A stretch of 64,000 bases of DNA from Centropus unirufus (taxonomy: Eukaryota > Chordata > Aves > Cuculiformes > Centropidae), in assembly GCA_013397695.1 (NCBI GenBank), contig VYZI01000241.1, positions 1 through 64,000 on the forward strand, given 5' to 3'. Shown in pieces: positions 51,191 through 62,300 of the stretch. Within the stretch, counting starts at the first letter, position 1. Every line of letters begins with the position of its first letter. The position numbers and the translations under genes are program-made. The notes below the pieces were generated by a model that ran no database searches, had not been told where the DNA came from, and was given only the letters and a program-made list of their open reading frames with translations.

Positions 51191-54100
51191 GCTCTGCAAA
51201 CAAAGCACTATTTTTTTTTTCTTTAAATGGCCACTTTCTTCCTTATGTGAAAATTTGTTCCTTGTTCTAATTTAAAACCAGTGGATAATATTTGATCTTA
51301 TACAAAGTCCAATCCAATTGTTTCAGTAACTTTTGGGCTAAGTCTTTTCTCATTAGAAAGTCCAATTACAAATATTTAATATTTCTCTCAAATTATAAAC
51401 TATGCCAGAAAGTAATGGAAAATCCTGGCAATCAAAAACAATAAAACTTGGCAAAATTTCATTCATTTGAAAATGATACTGTGCAAAGGTCAAAAATAAA
51501 ATATTAAATGTTCCGTTTCGTATTTTCCATAGATACAAAATGTAAGGAAGAGAGATTGAGGAGCCTCATGAAGTACAAATTAAGAAGTATAATTATGTAT
51601 GTTTTTGTTAAATAGCTCTTATCAACATAACTCTTGTGAATAAACCACTAAGTATGCCGAATTATCCTTCTAATAAAGGGGTATGGGGATTCAAATTTCA
51701 TAATGGAGTTAAAATTCCCCCATTATTCACAACTAACTTAATCCCATCCCACTGGTGGCTGCCTCACAGAGGTTAACAACCTGTTCCAATAAAATATGGG
51801 CTATTCTAAGACCACTAAACTCATTGCATGCGTTTGTGATACAAGGCATTCAAAAATAACTTCTCAGTCATTTTGCTGATTCACACTAACAGTTCAGATT
51901 CAGCAGGTACTGGTGTGTTGTCAGAAATGTAAATTCATGCTAATTTGCTTTGAGATCATTCCTAAAAAAGCAGAAATGGAAGTCAGTGCTAGAATGATTG
52001 TCACATAAGTGCAACAATTTATTCACCGAAAAAAGAAAGTCAGTTATTAACCTACCTCTTGAATTGTGATTAGCATGAAGAAAGGAAGGCTTTGACAATT
52101 CACCTATCTGAACATATATGATGCTGCACTGTAATCCTCTCTGAGCCACTAAAATCTTAGCACCCCCACAGCTCAGGAGCAGATGAAAGCGTTGTTTGTG
52201 CCCCTGTGCTGATTGCTCCCATGAAGAGAGCAGGGCTCCCTGGCCCCTTGCGGCTGGACAGCCCTACCACAGCAGCCCTGGACGCCTAGCAGCAAAGCTC
52301 TGCAGGGACACCATTCATGGCTGCAGCAGCGTGAGTCAGCTCAATTCCCTATTCAAGTCCTATTCTGCCTCCATTTTCTTTCTTCCAAGGCACAAAGACT
52401 TTGAGGCACACAACAAGTCTGCTAGCCAACTAAAATTAAACTCTCCAAACATGTAAGGAGGTAAAATGACTCCATTCAATAGTTATTCCAGCTATCACAG
52501 TCTCTACTAGCTGTAGAATCATATTTATAGGATGCCTCTAAATGTGCATACCAAACTTCTTGAGATTAAGGGGAATTAATTCCTGGGCACTTAGTCATTG
52601 TGTGCTGATACCAGATGATAAATCTGGTATTGACTTCTCAGTTCTTTTGTGTCCTTTCATTTTATGTGAAAGCTTTTGCTCAAGTACCCTTGTCCTCTAA
52701 CTTAAGAAATTTTGATAGACTGCAGTTTTCAGGAAGGTGACACTAAAACTGTACGATTTAGGGTGTTATCAATGATGCTACAAGCTAAAAGTGGAAGCTA
52801 CTAGGTGTAATATTAATTTGGTTTAGGTCTGCTTTAACAAAGGCGATGGGACTACACAGAGCTATGACAATGCATGGAGCTGTGGGCACTGGTGGCTGAA
52901 ATTCCAAGATCCAAATGTTCTCTAGAGGATACTTACAATCCTTACCAGTAACTTTTGAAACAGTAACTTTCAGACGGAAAGCTGTTAAGGGGTTTTGGAG
53001 TTATGACAGCTTCAGACAGAAATGACCTTCTTGAAGAAGCCTGAAGGAGGCAATCCCACTGCTGCTGATGCAGGTACTGCTGATGGGATACCAAACATGT
53101 CCTGCACTTTGTCAGGGTCTTCCCTGACCACGGGCAGGCCGGCAAAAATAAGTCTTGGGCACAGGTAAGGGAGGATTCACTTAAGCCTGGGTAGTCACCA
53201 AGTACTGGCTTACTGCAATAGGAGACCTCCCAGTACTTCTCAGATAGGAAACACGTTCCACAGATAGATGCACTTCATAACAGGACAAAGCAGTCAATGC
53301 ACCACTTGAACATTATTTCTCAGAAGGGCTGGGGTGACTAGCTACTGAACAGCTATTTAAAATGGATTTTGTCTAGACACGTGCTTGCATGTGTAACAAT
53401 GCAGTAGTCAAGTGGTCCCAGGTGGAAGCTGAGGGACAAAAGAGCAGGTGTGGGTCTTCAGAAGGGCCCTCAATAGCTTCACACTCCCACATCCCTACCC
53501 TGTAATCCACTTGGTCTTTTGTGAAGCTGCTTTATGCAGTTGGAACTTTTTTTTTTTAATTAAGAAAAAATTGGTAGGTACAGCTGCAAATTTCAACAAT
53601 GCTCTTTCCAAGGCCCTCCACTTGCTTACCCTCACTATCAGACATAGTTGCTTTTAACACATACCTGTTACAATTCTTTGTAGGAATGGTTGGTCCTTGT
53701 GATGTTAACGCAAGATGGAAATTATCAGTACCCAACAGAGCAAACAGGCAAGCACCAGACTATCCATTTTAAATCATGTTGTATGTTGTCTTGGCAATTA
53801 GTTAATAAGCTGTTACTTTTTTTTTCTGTTTTTTTCACCAGCATCACTGCAATTAATAATTGTTATTATTAATGAGTATGCTAACTCAGCCGCTTTACAA
53901 AGTATCAGAAAATATCTTCTGGCATTTCCATTTCAAATTCTACTTTTCAGGAGTCATAAGTCATCCATAAGTTGCCCAACAGCTGAGTATAAGATGCATA
54001 AATACCACTGTGACAATCCATTCCCTTGAAAAAAAAGCATGAAACCAGTGTTCGGATTTGGTCATGCCCCTTGCAGTATCAATATGTACATTGCTATTTA

Positions 54101-56805
54101 CTACATGGGGAGAAAGATTACACCTCAAATTCCTCAAGTGAAAACATATGAATGTTTTCACAGACATTCTCTTGCATTTGCCTTCACAATCACAGGCATA
54201 TGGTGTGGGGACAGGGTTTGTCCCTTTCTCCAAGCTTACTTTTGGAGAAAGAGTCCTACTGTTCACATTGCTGCTGTGTGTATCCTAAAGCTGCTTTGAG
54301 GAGTACACAGGCATGTTCTGAGCCAGCACTGCAATTACCATAACTAAACATTATAATCAAACAACCCGCAGTCAGCAGTCAGACTTGACTACACAGAAGC
54401 TGTGTAGACACTCTAGATGACACTACCCTTCCCTCAAGGGTAAACTGTCCCTATATATGAGCCACACAAAAGAGTTCAGTCTCAAAGGACTGAAAAAGAA
54501 GGCCATTTAATTACATCCCTCAGACTACCCTGCCACCTTGGAGGAATACCTTCCCTGGACAAGAGGTCACCTCATCAAGCAAATTCTACAGAATTTCTCA
54601 GTTCGGGACCATAGGGGAGTAAATACTTAAAATCACCTATTTAGTATGAACATTGACTGATAAAAACTGGTTAAACTCTCAAAATTTAACATTTGGGTGT
54701 TGTAACAGAAATAGAGCATTCTGAAATTGTATTAACAGATTGCACAAAACCCTTTCTCTCTACTGAACAGTAGAGAAAATATAAAGAATTCTCCTGCAGA
54801 TTCAGCATCAGGGAACCACAAAGATAAACAAATAAATGATCCTCTGATCCGCGCAGTGGAATTCTGGAGGAGCCAATTGACTACCCCACAAAATTTCAGT
54901 CAGGAAACTGGTCAAGAGGTCTAGCATTATTCCTGGATGTTCCCTTTATCCAAATTTCAGGCTCCCTTAATGCTCTTTCAATAAAGACTTTGGTAGTTTA
55001 TTGTTTAAAGATTGAGCACTGGTGAAAAATACATTCATTACTGTTTGTCATAGAGATGTTGATGAATTCCAGTCACATGCAATTAAGCTGTAATTCAACA
55101 CAATGACAGACTAAACGGGTGAGTCTAGACAAAGAAAAAAGCAACCAAAATTCCTAGAGAATTCTACTTCTATATTAAAAAGGCACATAATCTTGTTTTA
55201 TTTATCATATGAAAGCAAGAGTATTTGTTTTATTTTAATTCATGCAATGGTATCAGGAGGTATACAAGACAGCAAAAAATATTAGACAAGCTGGACTACT
55301 TTTGCTGAAGGTGAAGCACAGTATCTTTTTTTTCCCCTGAAACATTAAAGTAGAAAGCATACCTCTTAAAAGCGGAATGCATTGCATCTTGCATGGCTTA
55401 GAGATAAAGTCAGCTACTTTCACATATCAGAATACTCTCTCTCTAAAACAAAGTAACTAGTGTCACTAACAAGCTGATTGGCTTTTCAACATTTAAACCG
55501 AAATACAGGACATGTATTCTAGGCTGGATTTTACTTCCATGTAAAATCAGGAACTACATGCCTTGACTTGAAATCTTCATGATGGGTATCATTGTATTGG
55601 TTCTGTTGGATTTCAAACCAGGAGAAAAAAAACTAGAGGTATATTTTTTTCTTAATTCTGGCAATGCGTTATGGTATAGATATGGGGGAATGTGGGAAAA
55701 TCTGTTATACTCTGAGCTGCAAGAGAAAGAATTAGTTACACAAGACATTTTGGTAAGCTACTCAAACCTGTCAGGTCCGTGCTGTCATGCTAGCAACACA
55801 TCAGGACTTCCTTATCGACAGCAGCTGACCCTAGGAATGTGATGCAGAAGCATGATACAACATCTCATGGCCCTGTTTCAACACACTTAAGGTATGTTCC
55901 TGAAGCTGGAATCACAGTACGAAGTTGTACTAGTCAACGTGTACATGGCCTTCATGATTTCACCAATGAAAGTAACTTTACTCCTTTGAGGAAGTTGCAT
56001 ATTTTTACATTAAAGCTGAGATTAATTCCACCCATGCTTAATCAACATGTATGTTAAAGTAATGAGATGTTAGAAAACTTACCAAATGCTTGATTCCAAT
56101 GCAACCAGAACAAAACAACATTTTACACTTCAGAAAAATTGCTTTGTTGTATGACTCATCTAAAGGAAGGGCAAGCTTGAAGAAAAGGCAGCAAAAGAGA
56201 CCAAGTCTTGTGAGCCATGTAGGTTTAAAATTTCTTCATAAAACCCAAAGAAAGCTCCTATGAGTCAAGGTAGATCCTTCACCCATCAGCTTTTCATACC
56301 AAGAGAAAAGCTGGGAAGAAACATGGGTCTTGAACCACATTTGTGCACCAACCTTGACACCATTTCTGCCAAACAGCAGAGCTAACTTTTCAGGGTTTGG
56401 TTTTGTTTTTGTGGGGTTTTTTGTTTGTTTTGGGGGTTTTTTGGTATGTACTCCACCCTACAGTGGAGTCCAGACTCTGGGACTCTTAGATTGCTGCCAC
56501 ATAAACTGTTCTTCCAAAAAGTGAGTTTTACTTGTCTTTAATGTGACCTTAAAGCTAACATATATTACTGAAGTAATTGTGATGATATACACGAAGCTAA
56601 CATAAAATAATGATTATTTTAATTTGTCAGAAAGTTAAGATAAATAAAAATGTTCAAGTAATATTTTAAAATAAAGGAAAAAATCATTTGTTGTAAAGAA
56701 GCACAAACGAAATTTGAATCGATAACAGCAGCATGTATTTATTAATTCTGCTCTTAATAAAACCCAAACAAAACAAAAGTTTGTCAAACACTCCCAAAAA
56801 CTCAC
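51191..56805 (-). other. MAP1B: MAP1B intron 2, segment F (5' end of intron)
   Basis: This is the first part of intron 2 after the exon 2 donor (CGAG|GTGAGT). A T-run (51211-51220) lies just beyond the CR1 copy. A moderately GC-rich patch at about 52190-52345 includes TGAGTCAGC. A T/G-rich low-complexity tract lies at 56396-56446. No coding sequence or RNA gene is recognised. Confidence 0.75.
56396..56446. repeat. T/G-rich low-complexity tract
   Basis: About 50 bases composed of T runs broken by GG, GGGG and GGGGG on the plus strand. The region is open on the plus strand only because of its composition. It lies about 360 bases downstream of the exon 2 donor. Confidence 0.65.
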
Positions 56806-56907
56806 CTCGAACTTCAGGAGAGAATCGAGCTGAATGACGAGAAACAAAAAGTTTCAGTTCTTGATCCAAGTTGCATTCAATCAAATTTGTGTCCCATGAA
56901 CGAATTC
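56806..56907 (-). CDS. MAP1B: MAP1B coding exon 2
   Basis: This exon completes split codon Gly60 and encodes residues 61-93, reading IRSWDTNLIECNLDQELKLF, then VSRHSARFSPEVR, plus the first base of Gly94. The match to mammalian MAP1B is near perfect; Arg93 stands where I recall Pro in mammals. The acceptor is ttttgaattttag before 56907 and the donor is CGAG|GTGAGT at 56806. It is 102 nt and phase 1 at both ends, so skipping it would keep the frame. Confidence 0.97.
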
Positions 56908-59900
56908 CTAAAATTCAAAATACAAAACACACCTAAGTTGGATGTATAAGCACTGGAAGTTTTAACTGACTATGACTCCATTTGCATTCATGTGATTTGC
57001 ATATTTCTAAATTCCAAAACCAGCCTCTCTTCCTTTCAAGCCACATGGCAATTTTTCTGGAAGGTGCTGAATGCTCAGAAGTAGGACTCCAGGCAGTCAC
57101 AGACAAGAGGAAATACGCCTGTCCAAAGGGTGACCGTCCTTTAAGGTCTCAGCTTTAGAACTAGTGGTCCCACACTTCTAGTAGCCGCATTATGATCAGT
57201 TATTGGTGTCCCTGAGTTGACGTTATAATAAACTTATTTACAAAACTGAAATGAGTGAATCACTCAGAGGGTGCTTTTGTCACATTGCAGGACCATTGTA
57301 CATGTCCCTCCAAGAAAACAAAAAGCCAGCATTACATAGTATGTTACAAATTAATATTTAAATACAAAGTATTAAATTGCTGACTTCTTCACTCAAAAGC
57401 TTTGAAGCATCCCATATTTTCAATTAAAATTTAAGCGATCTTTTATTTATGAAGTATCAAAATTCTAGTTTTGTGATTCAAAAATGCTACGCTTGATCTT
57501 TTTTCCTTTAGAAACTACACACCTTACACATCTTTACTTCCTACTATTTTTCCCCCAGCTACATAGAAATTGTGAGTGAGACACTTGACATAAGTGATCA
57601 AAAAATGTCAGATTCCATGCAATATTATTAAGGATTGAAATTTAATGGTGGCAGGAAGGGAAGGAAATCACTGCAGCCAAAATACAGATTGTAGTTTCCT
57701 ACCACAAGATTTTTATTATTAAATTAAACAAACAAAAAGACCAAATTAACAGAACCCATTTTAACATTTTTCTATGACTTTATTCTTTCCAAATTGTTTT
57801 GAAAAATAATGAACAGGTAAATCCAGGCACTGCGGTGAGTCAGAACACCAATATCAGAGTGAATTTTTTTTCCCCATTAAGGAATGTCATTAGACTTACA
57901 CAAATCAGCTGGCAAACATCGAAGGGACTGCAGGCAATGAAGTGGCTAGTGGCCCCTCCCCACATGCATGAAATTGTTAAATCACTTTGGGGTCTGACAC
58001 CTCTCAGGTAGAGGAGATGCTTGAAGGGATGTATGGCCAACCCTTCACACTATAAGACTAGCACTAACACCGCTGGTAGCTCTGTCAGGACTTCAGGCAT
58101 CCCTGTTAACGCTACCTCACATGCTTTATCCTCTTTCAAGGCAGCAGAAACAGAAGAAACAGCAGAAACATCAGAGCAGAAGCCATGTTTTAGGGCTGAA
58201 GGATGAGAAAGAGGCACAAGAGCAGAGAAACCAGATCTGAAGTACTGGTCTTCCATTGCGGCCCTGGGTAGGTTCTCCATGCAAATATGAACATCTACAT
58301 TTCAAAAGCCAGAAGCCTGTTGAGGGAGAATTCATCCAGGGCTTTTGTCAGCATACCAGTCCAGGTAGGACCATGTTTATTAGTGGGATATGTCATCAGC
58401 TATTAAGCAGCTGCCATTTGTCTCCAAGTAAATTTGGAAGTACAGAATTGCCTGTGCATTTCATAACTACCAAAGAGAAAAATAACTGAGCTATAACCAG
58501 CCACCTCCACTTCCTGACTGATGCATCATTGTTCAGAAGCATAAGCAGCGAGTATCTTCTGCAAGCCTGCTTATTTTCATTTCTCAAAAATCTTTTGGCC
58601 ATATGGTGCATTTTTGGGGCGTAGCTTTGGCAGACATATACAGCTCAGCAGGCTTTAATATTTTCCAGGTGTTGGAATATTTGAGAACAAGAAAATAAGG
58701 ATGACATAATACCATGCACATACAGCGCATATAAAAACTGAGTAGTCAACCAACATTGATCACAAAGCTGAAGTTCATCGAATGAATAAATGCTGAACTT
58801 CAAGAAGCTGTAAGATAAACAGCTTGCTGGCTTCTGACAGCAAGCTTGTGCGGGGAGACTACAAAGCTTTCTGGAAATGGGTTAGGCAATATGGACAATG
58901 ATTCAGCAATATTATAATAATAGGGCCTGTTGACCACTCCTAGCTTCTTTTGTTTTTAATCCAAATTTTCAGTAGGGTTAAGATTCTGCTTAGGCATAGT
59001 CAAGACTGCTGAGCCAAGCAATGTCCAAAATACAGGACTCAACACAAAATAAATAGAAAAAAAAATAAATAATCAAACAACCCAAACAAAAAGCCTAGAC
59101 ATCCAATGCATACCCTAGTCTTAGAAGCTGAAATTTGGATAGAACATCCCAAATCTGTGTCGCATGATTCAGCAGTCTGGATGCAAAAATTATGCATGTA
59201 CATTATGCAGTAGCATAATGTATTATATACATTATATAACCAAATCAGACTTAGGTAGAACAGAGGTAAATCGAATCTAAACTCCAAGGTCAATCCAATG
59301 ATATGGATAACAGTATGGACGTAAATACTGGAAGCATAGCTGAACTGGAACTATTTATTTCTGCAGTCTTAAGAGTGCAATACCTCTAGATGAGGCTAAT
59401 CAGGCAGTAGGCAGGGCACACCCTGTAGCATCTGCCAAATCAGTGGGAAAATCTTGAAGCTTTCTCTTCACTCCCTTCATCTTTTTGGTGGATGGTGGGT
59501 TGGAAGATCGTACCCTTAGCAAAGTCACATCCCAAATATAATTACTGAAAATGCATCTCGCCATGCCATTGCCTCTTTATGATGTATTAAGAAATGACTT
59601 TGCATTTCACCAGGTTACGTAGCATCACGCCACTGATGTGTTATCAGCAGATGTTTTCTTCAACACGTTGCTCTGCAGCTCAGTGCATGAATCCACAGTT
59701 TTCAGTGATGGTACTCAGGAGAAAGTACCAAAGAGAATGATGCAGTTATCAAGAGCCCAAAATGTATTTAAGGCTTTGTTGGGAATAGAGGTTGAAAGAA
59801 GAGTTTTTCCAGACTACAGCATACTTCCTAAAGGGAAAGAGATTAGTTGAGCCCTTATTTGCCTCATGCAGATGAAGCTTCAGCTTCCCAGTGTGCTCAT

Positions 59901-61532
59901 CCAGAACAATGCACCTCAAAATTTGGTCAAGGTTTTTTTCCTAGCAGGCAAAATCTCAATCAGAGTCTGACACCAGGAGCAGCAAGGTGACTTCTAATAC
60001 AAAAGGATGAATAAAAAGGCCAAAACATTCCCTCTGAACATCTAAAACTGTAAGTGGGTGTTACTCTCAGTGGCAGGAGATAGCGGCAACAAAGCTATGC
60101 AGCAGCAACTGTACAATAGAAGCTTCAAGAAGAGACTGAAGAATATTTCTTCAGAGGAAGGATGACATCAGCTGTTTTGAGGGTAGAAGTTTTATCCATT
60201 TGCTCTATAATTTTTAATAATTTTATTAAAATGTATCCAATTCACTTCTGACACAACAAAAAAAATCAGACAGAATTAGGGGAGTGCAGTGCTGAAGAAG
60301 CTCTGAATGACAAAGCATCTGCCTCAGTGGTTCTCCCTAGGAAACAATGGTAGCAAAAAAGATGAACAGATCACAGTGAAGCTGGTTAGCTGCGATTAGG
60401 CATCCTTTTACCACAAAAAGTCATGAGAAAGAATCAAGAGAAACAGTCAAGTAAAGCAACAATGCCTGAAAAAGCAACAATAGAGACAAATGAAGTCCTA
60501 GCCGGACTGCTGAACCACACCTACATGACAAGGCTGATACCAATTCCCTGTTCCAGGGTCTCTTTCTCCTCTCTAACAATGGCAGGTTTTCTAAATCTCT
60601 GCTTTAACCAGCCCAGAATAAAAATATACGTTACAAACTCAGGCATCAATAGAGTTGAACAAACTATGAAGTCCGGCAATAATTTTCTTTGTGCTTCATG
60701 CCGTTATTACCGCAACAGGGCTTTCCCCCCACCCCTCTGCATGTTTACTGCAATCTATTGTATCCGAAACGACACCGAGAATTTATAAAACTGTAATTTC
60801 ACACGAGATACTTTCCCGTGTCACCGTCTTAAGAAACCGGCAGATAAACAGCGAGTCAAAGCAGCCCGTAGCTGCACAATAGCGAGGCTAAGTGCCCAGC
60901 GATCAGCCTCCTTCCCCCTGCGTTATTTGCTTTATTGAAGTACATATACGCATAAAAAGCTCGAGTCCTGAAGATTCCGCAGCCTAGGGAAAAGTCCCAC
61001 CGCCCAAAGTTAGACACAAAGGCGCGGCTGCGCTCCCGCTCAGCCCGTTTTCTCCGCCTGGGATAAGGAAAACGCCCCGCATCCCACCGGTGTGGTCTGG
61101 CTGCGGGGGACAGGGTTTGGCGGGGAGCAGCCCCACCGCATCCCCGACCCATCCCCAGCCGCGCCTGCCGCCCTTTGTCCGCTCCGGGCTGCGATAGGGA
61201 CCGCAGTGCGGACTGCGCCACGCCCACCCGCCCGCGCCTCCGGGCAGACGGGCTCGGGCATCCCGCACCGGCCCCGCCGCCCCAACAATGGGGCTCCCTC
61301 CTGGGATGCGTCTGCGGGAGAACAGCCCGCTGGTCCGCATCCCTCCGGGGAAGGATGCAGGGATGGGGGCGGGGGGGGGATGCTGCGGGACCTCGGTGGA
61401 ATAAAGAACCGCAGAGCGGGTGTCGGCTGGCGGTGCCGAGCCCTGCGCGGGGCGGGTGGGCGTGGGTTGAGCCGCGCCCGCGATGGGGGGCGAGGGCGCC
61501 GCAGGGGATGCCGCGGGTCCCCGCGGTCTCAC
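56908..61532 (-). other. MAP1B: MAP1B intron 1
   Basis: A 4.6 kb phase 1 intron with donor GAG|GTGAGA at 61532. Its first ~500 bases belong to the CpG island; the rest is AT-rich. It holds a purine-rich CAGAAA-like imperfect repeat near 58141-58180 and a perfect 10-bp inverted repeat with a 4-base loop at 59199-59222. No transposon or coding sequence is recognised. Long open frames near 60.9-61.5 kb result from GC-rich sequence. Confidence 0.85.
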
Positions 61533-61710
61533 CTCGCTCGATGTTGGCGATGGCCCGCCGCAGGTGCTCCTCGGTCACCAGCTCTCCGACGACCACCAGC
61601 AGGTAAAACTTGCTGTCCAGGAAGCGGTGTGAGAGGCTGGGCGAGGGGGACGTGGGGTTGGGGATGCTGCAGGAGGGCTCCGAGTCCACTTCGACCACCA
61701 CGGTGGCCAT
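61533..61710 (-). CDS. MAP1B: MAP1B coding exon 1 (start of protein)
   Basis: The frame begins MATVVVEVDSEPSCSIPNPT, runs through SPSLSHRFLDSKFYLLVVVG, and ends EEHLRRAIANIER with the first base of Gly60 before donor GAG|GTGAGA. The start is chosen because MATVVVE is the conserved MAP1B N-terminus and the ATG has a good context (G at -3, G at +4). A further in-frame ATG lies 216 bases upstream at 61926, but beyond the likely transcription start. The reading frame continues open into intron 1 only through GC-rich composition. The encoded segment begins the conserved N-terminal heavy-chain domain, which precedes all microtubule-binding parts. Confidence 0.97.
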
Positions 61711-61798
61711 CGCCGCCGCCCCGCTCCGCCCCGCGGCTCGGGGGCGCTGGGGGAGAAGGGCTGCTCGGCGGCGGCTCCGCAGGCGGCGGGGAGGGAGT
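61711..61798 (-). other. MAP1B: Predicted MAP1B 5' untranslated region
   Basis: This is the interval between the predicted initiator A (61798) and the start codon: 88 nt, very GC-rich, with no ATG in any frame visible on the transcribed strand. It is inferred from promoter motifs, not from transcript data. Confidence 0.55.
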
Positions 61799-61831
61799 GA
61801 GGGCGGGCGGGGAGGCGGTGGCGCTTTTATA
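61794..61831 (-). promoter_or_regulatory. MAP1B: Core promoter: TATA box and initiator
   Basis: On the minus strand, TATAAAAG (61831-61824) sits in otherwise GC-rich sequence. TCACTCC (61800-61794) matches the initiator consensus YYANWYY, with its A at 61798, 33 bases after the first T of the TATA box. This spacing fits a TATA-initiator promoter. A TATA-containing promoter is also reported for rodent Map1b (from memory). Confidence 0.7.
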
Positions 61832-61859
61832 CGGAGACGGTGCGGGGCAGGAACCTGGC

Positions 61860-61880
61860 GAGGAGGAGGAGGAGGAGGAA
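61860..61880. repeat. (GAG)n microsatellite
   Basis: About seven GGA/GAG units on the plus strand (CTC on the transcribed strand), directly upstream of the TATA box, followed by a G-run. Such purine/pyrimidine tracts are common in CpG-island promoters and may vary in length between individuals. Confidence 0.85.
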
Positions 61881-62300
61881 GGGGGGGAGCCGGCGCATCC
61901 CCGCGCCACCGCCGCCTTTCCAGCATCCACAGCTGATGTCATCTGCGGCAAATCCTCCCCGCGGCGGCCCCCGGAAGCAGGAAGGACGCGGGGGGCGAAC
62001 AACGCCCCGAGGGGGGCGACCCGGGCCCGGCTCCCGGCCGTTTTGGTGGGATCCACCCTCGTCCCGCGCGTTCCCGGCCGGCACAGACCCCGCGCCCCTC
62101 GGTGCGGCATCCCGCACTCCCCGCGGCTCCGCCTGTCTCTGCTGCCCCGGAGCACCGAGGCCCTTCCCGGGTTCCAGGCTTGAAGCGCGGCCGTGAGGAG
62201 CCGCAGGTGATGCCTTATCGGACCCGGGAAGCGCATCGGGGAATGCCGACGTCGGGGCTCCAGTTGTGCCCTTGGCGCCGATGGATGAAAAAGCAGTTCC

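Larger units (their letters stand above)
61000..62300. promoter_or_regulatory. MAP1B: CpG island over MAP1B promoter and first exon
   Basis: The sequence changes abruptly from AT-rich to strongly GC-rich with dense CpG around the first exon, and returns to AT-rich beyond about 62.3 kb. It covers the core promoter, 5' UTR, exon 1 and the start of intron 1. It includes G-runs near 61369-61379, GC-box sequences such as GGGCGGGCGGGG (61801-61812), a CRE-like TGATGTCA (61934-61941), and the palindrome CCGACGTCGG (62246-62255). Edges are judged by eye. Confidence 0.9.

Noticed and set aside
60856..61926. Minus-strand open frame of 356 codons as one protein
   Set aside because: Only its middle part is MAP1B exon 1. 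The downstream part reads through a clear GT donor at 61532 into intron 1, and the upstream part lies before the probable transcription start.
61092..62183. Plus-strand open frame of 363 codons across the CpG island
   Set aside because: GC-rich DNA has few stop codons by chance. The product is low-complexity Gly/Arg/Pro and runs antisense through real MAP1B exon 1.
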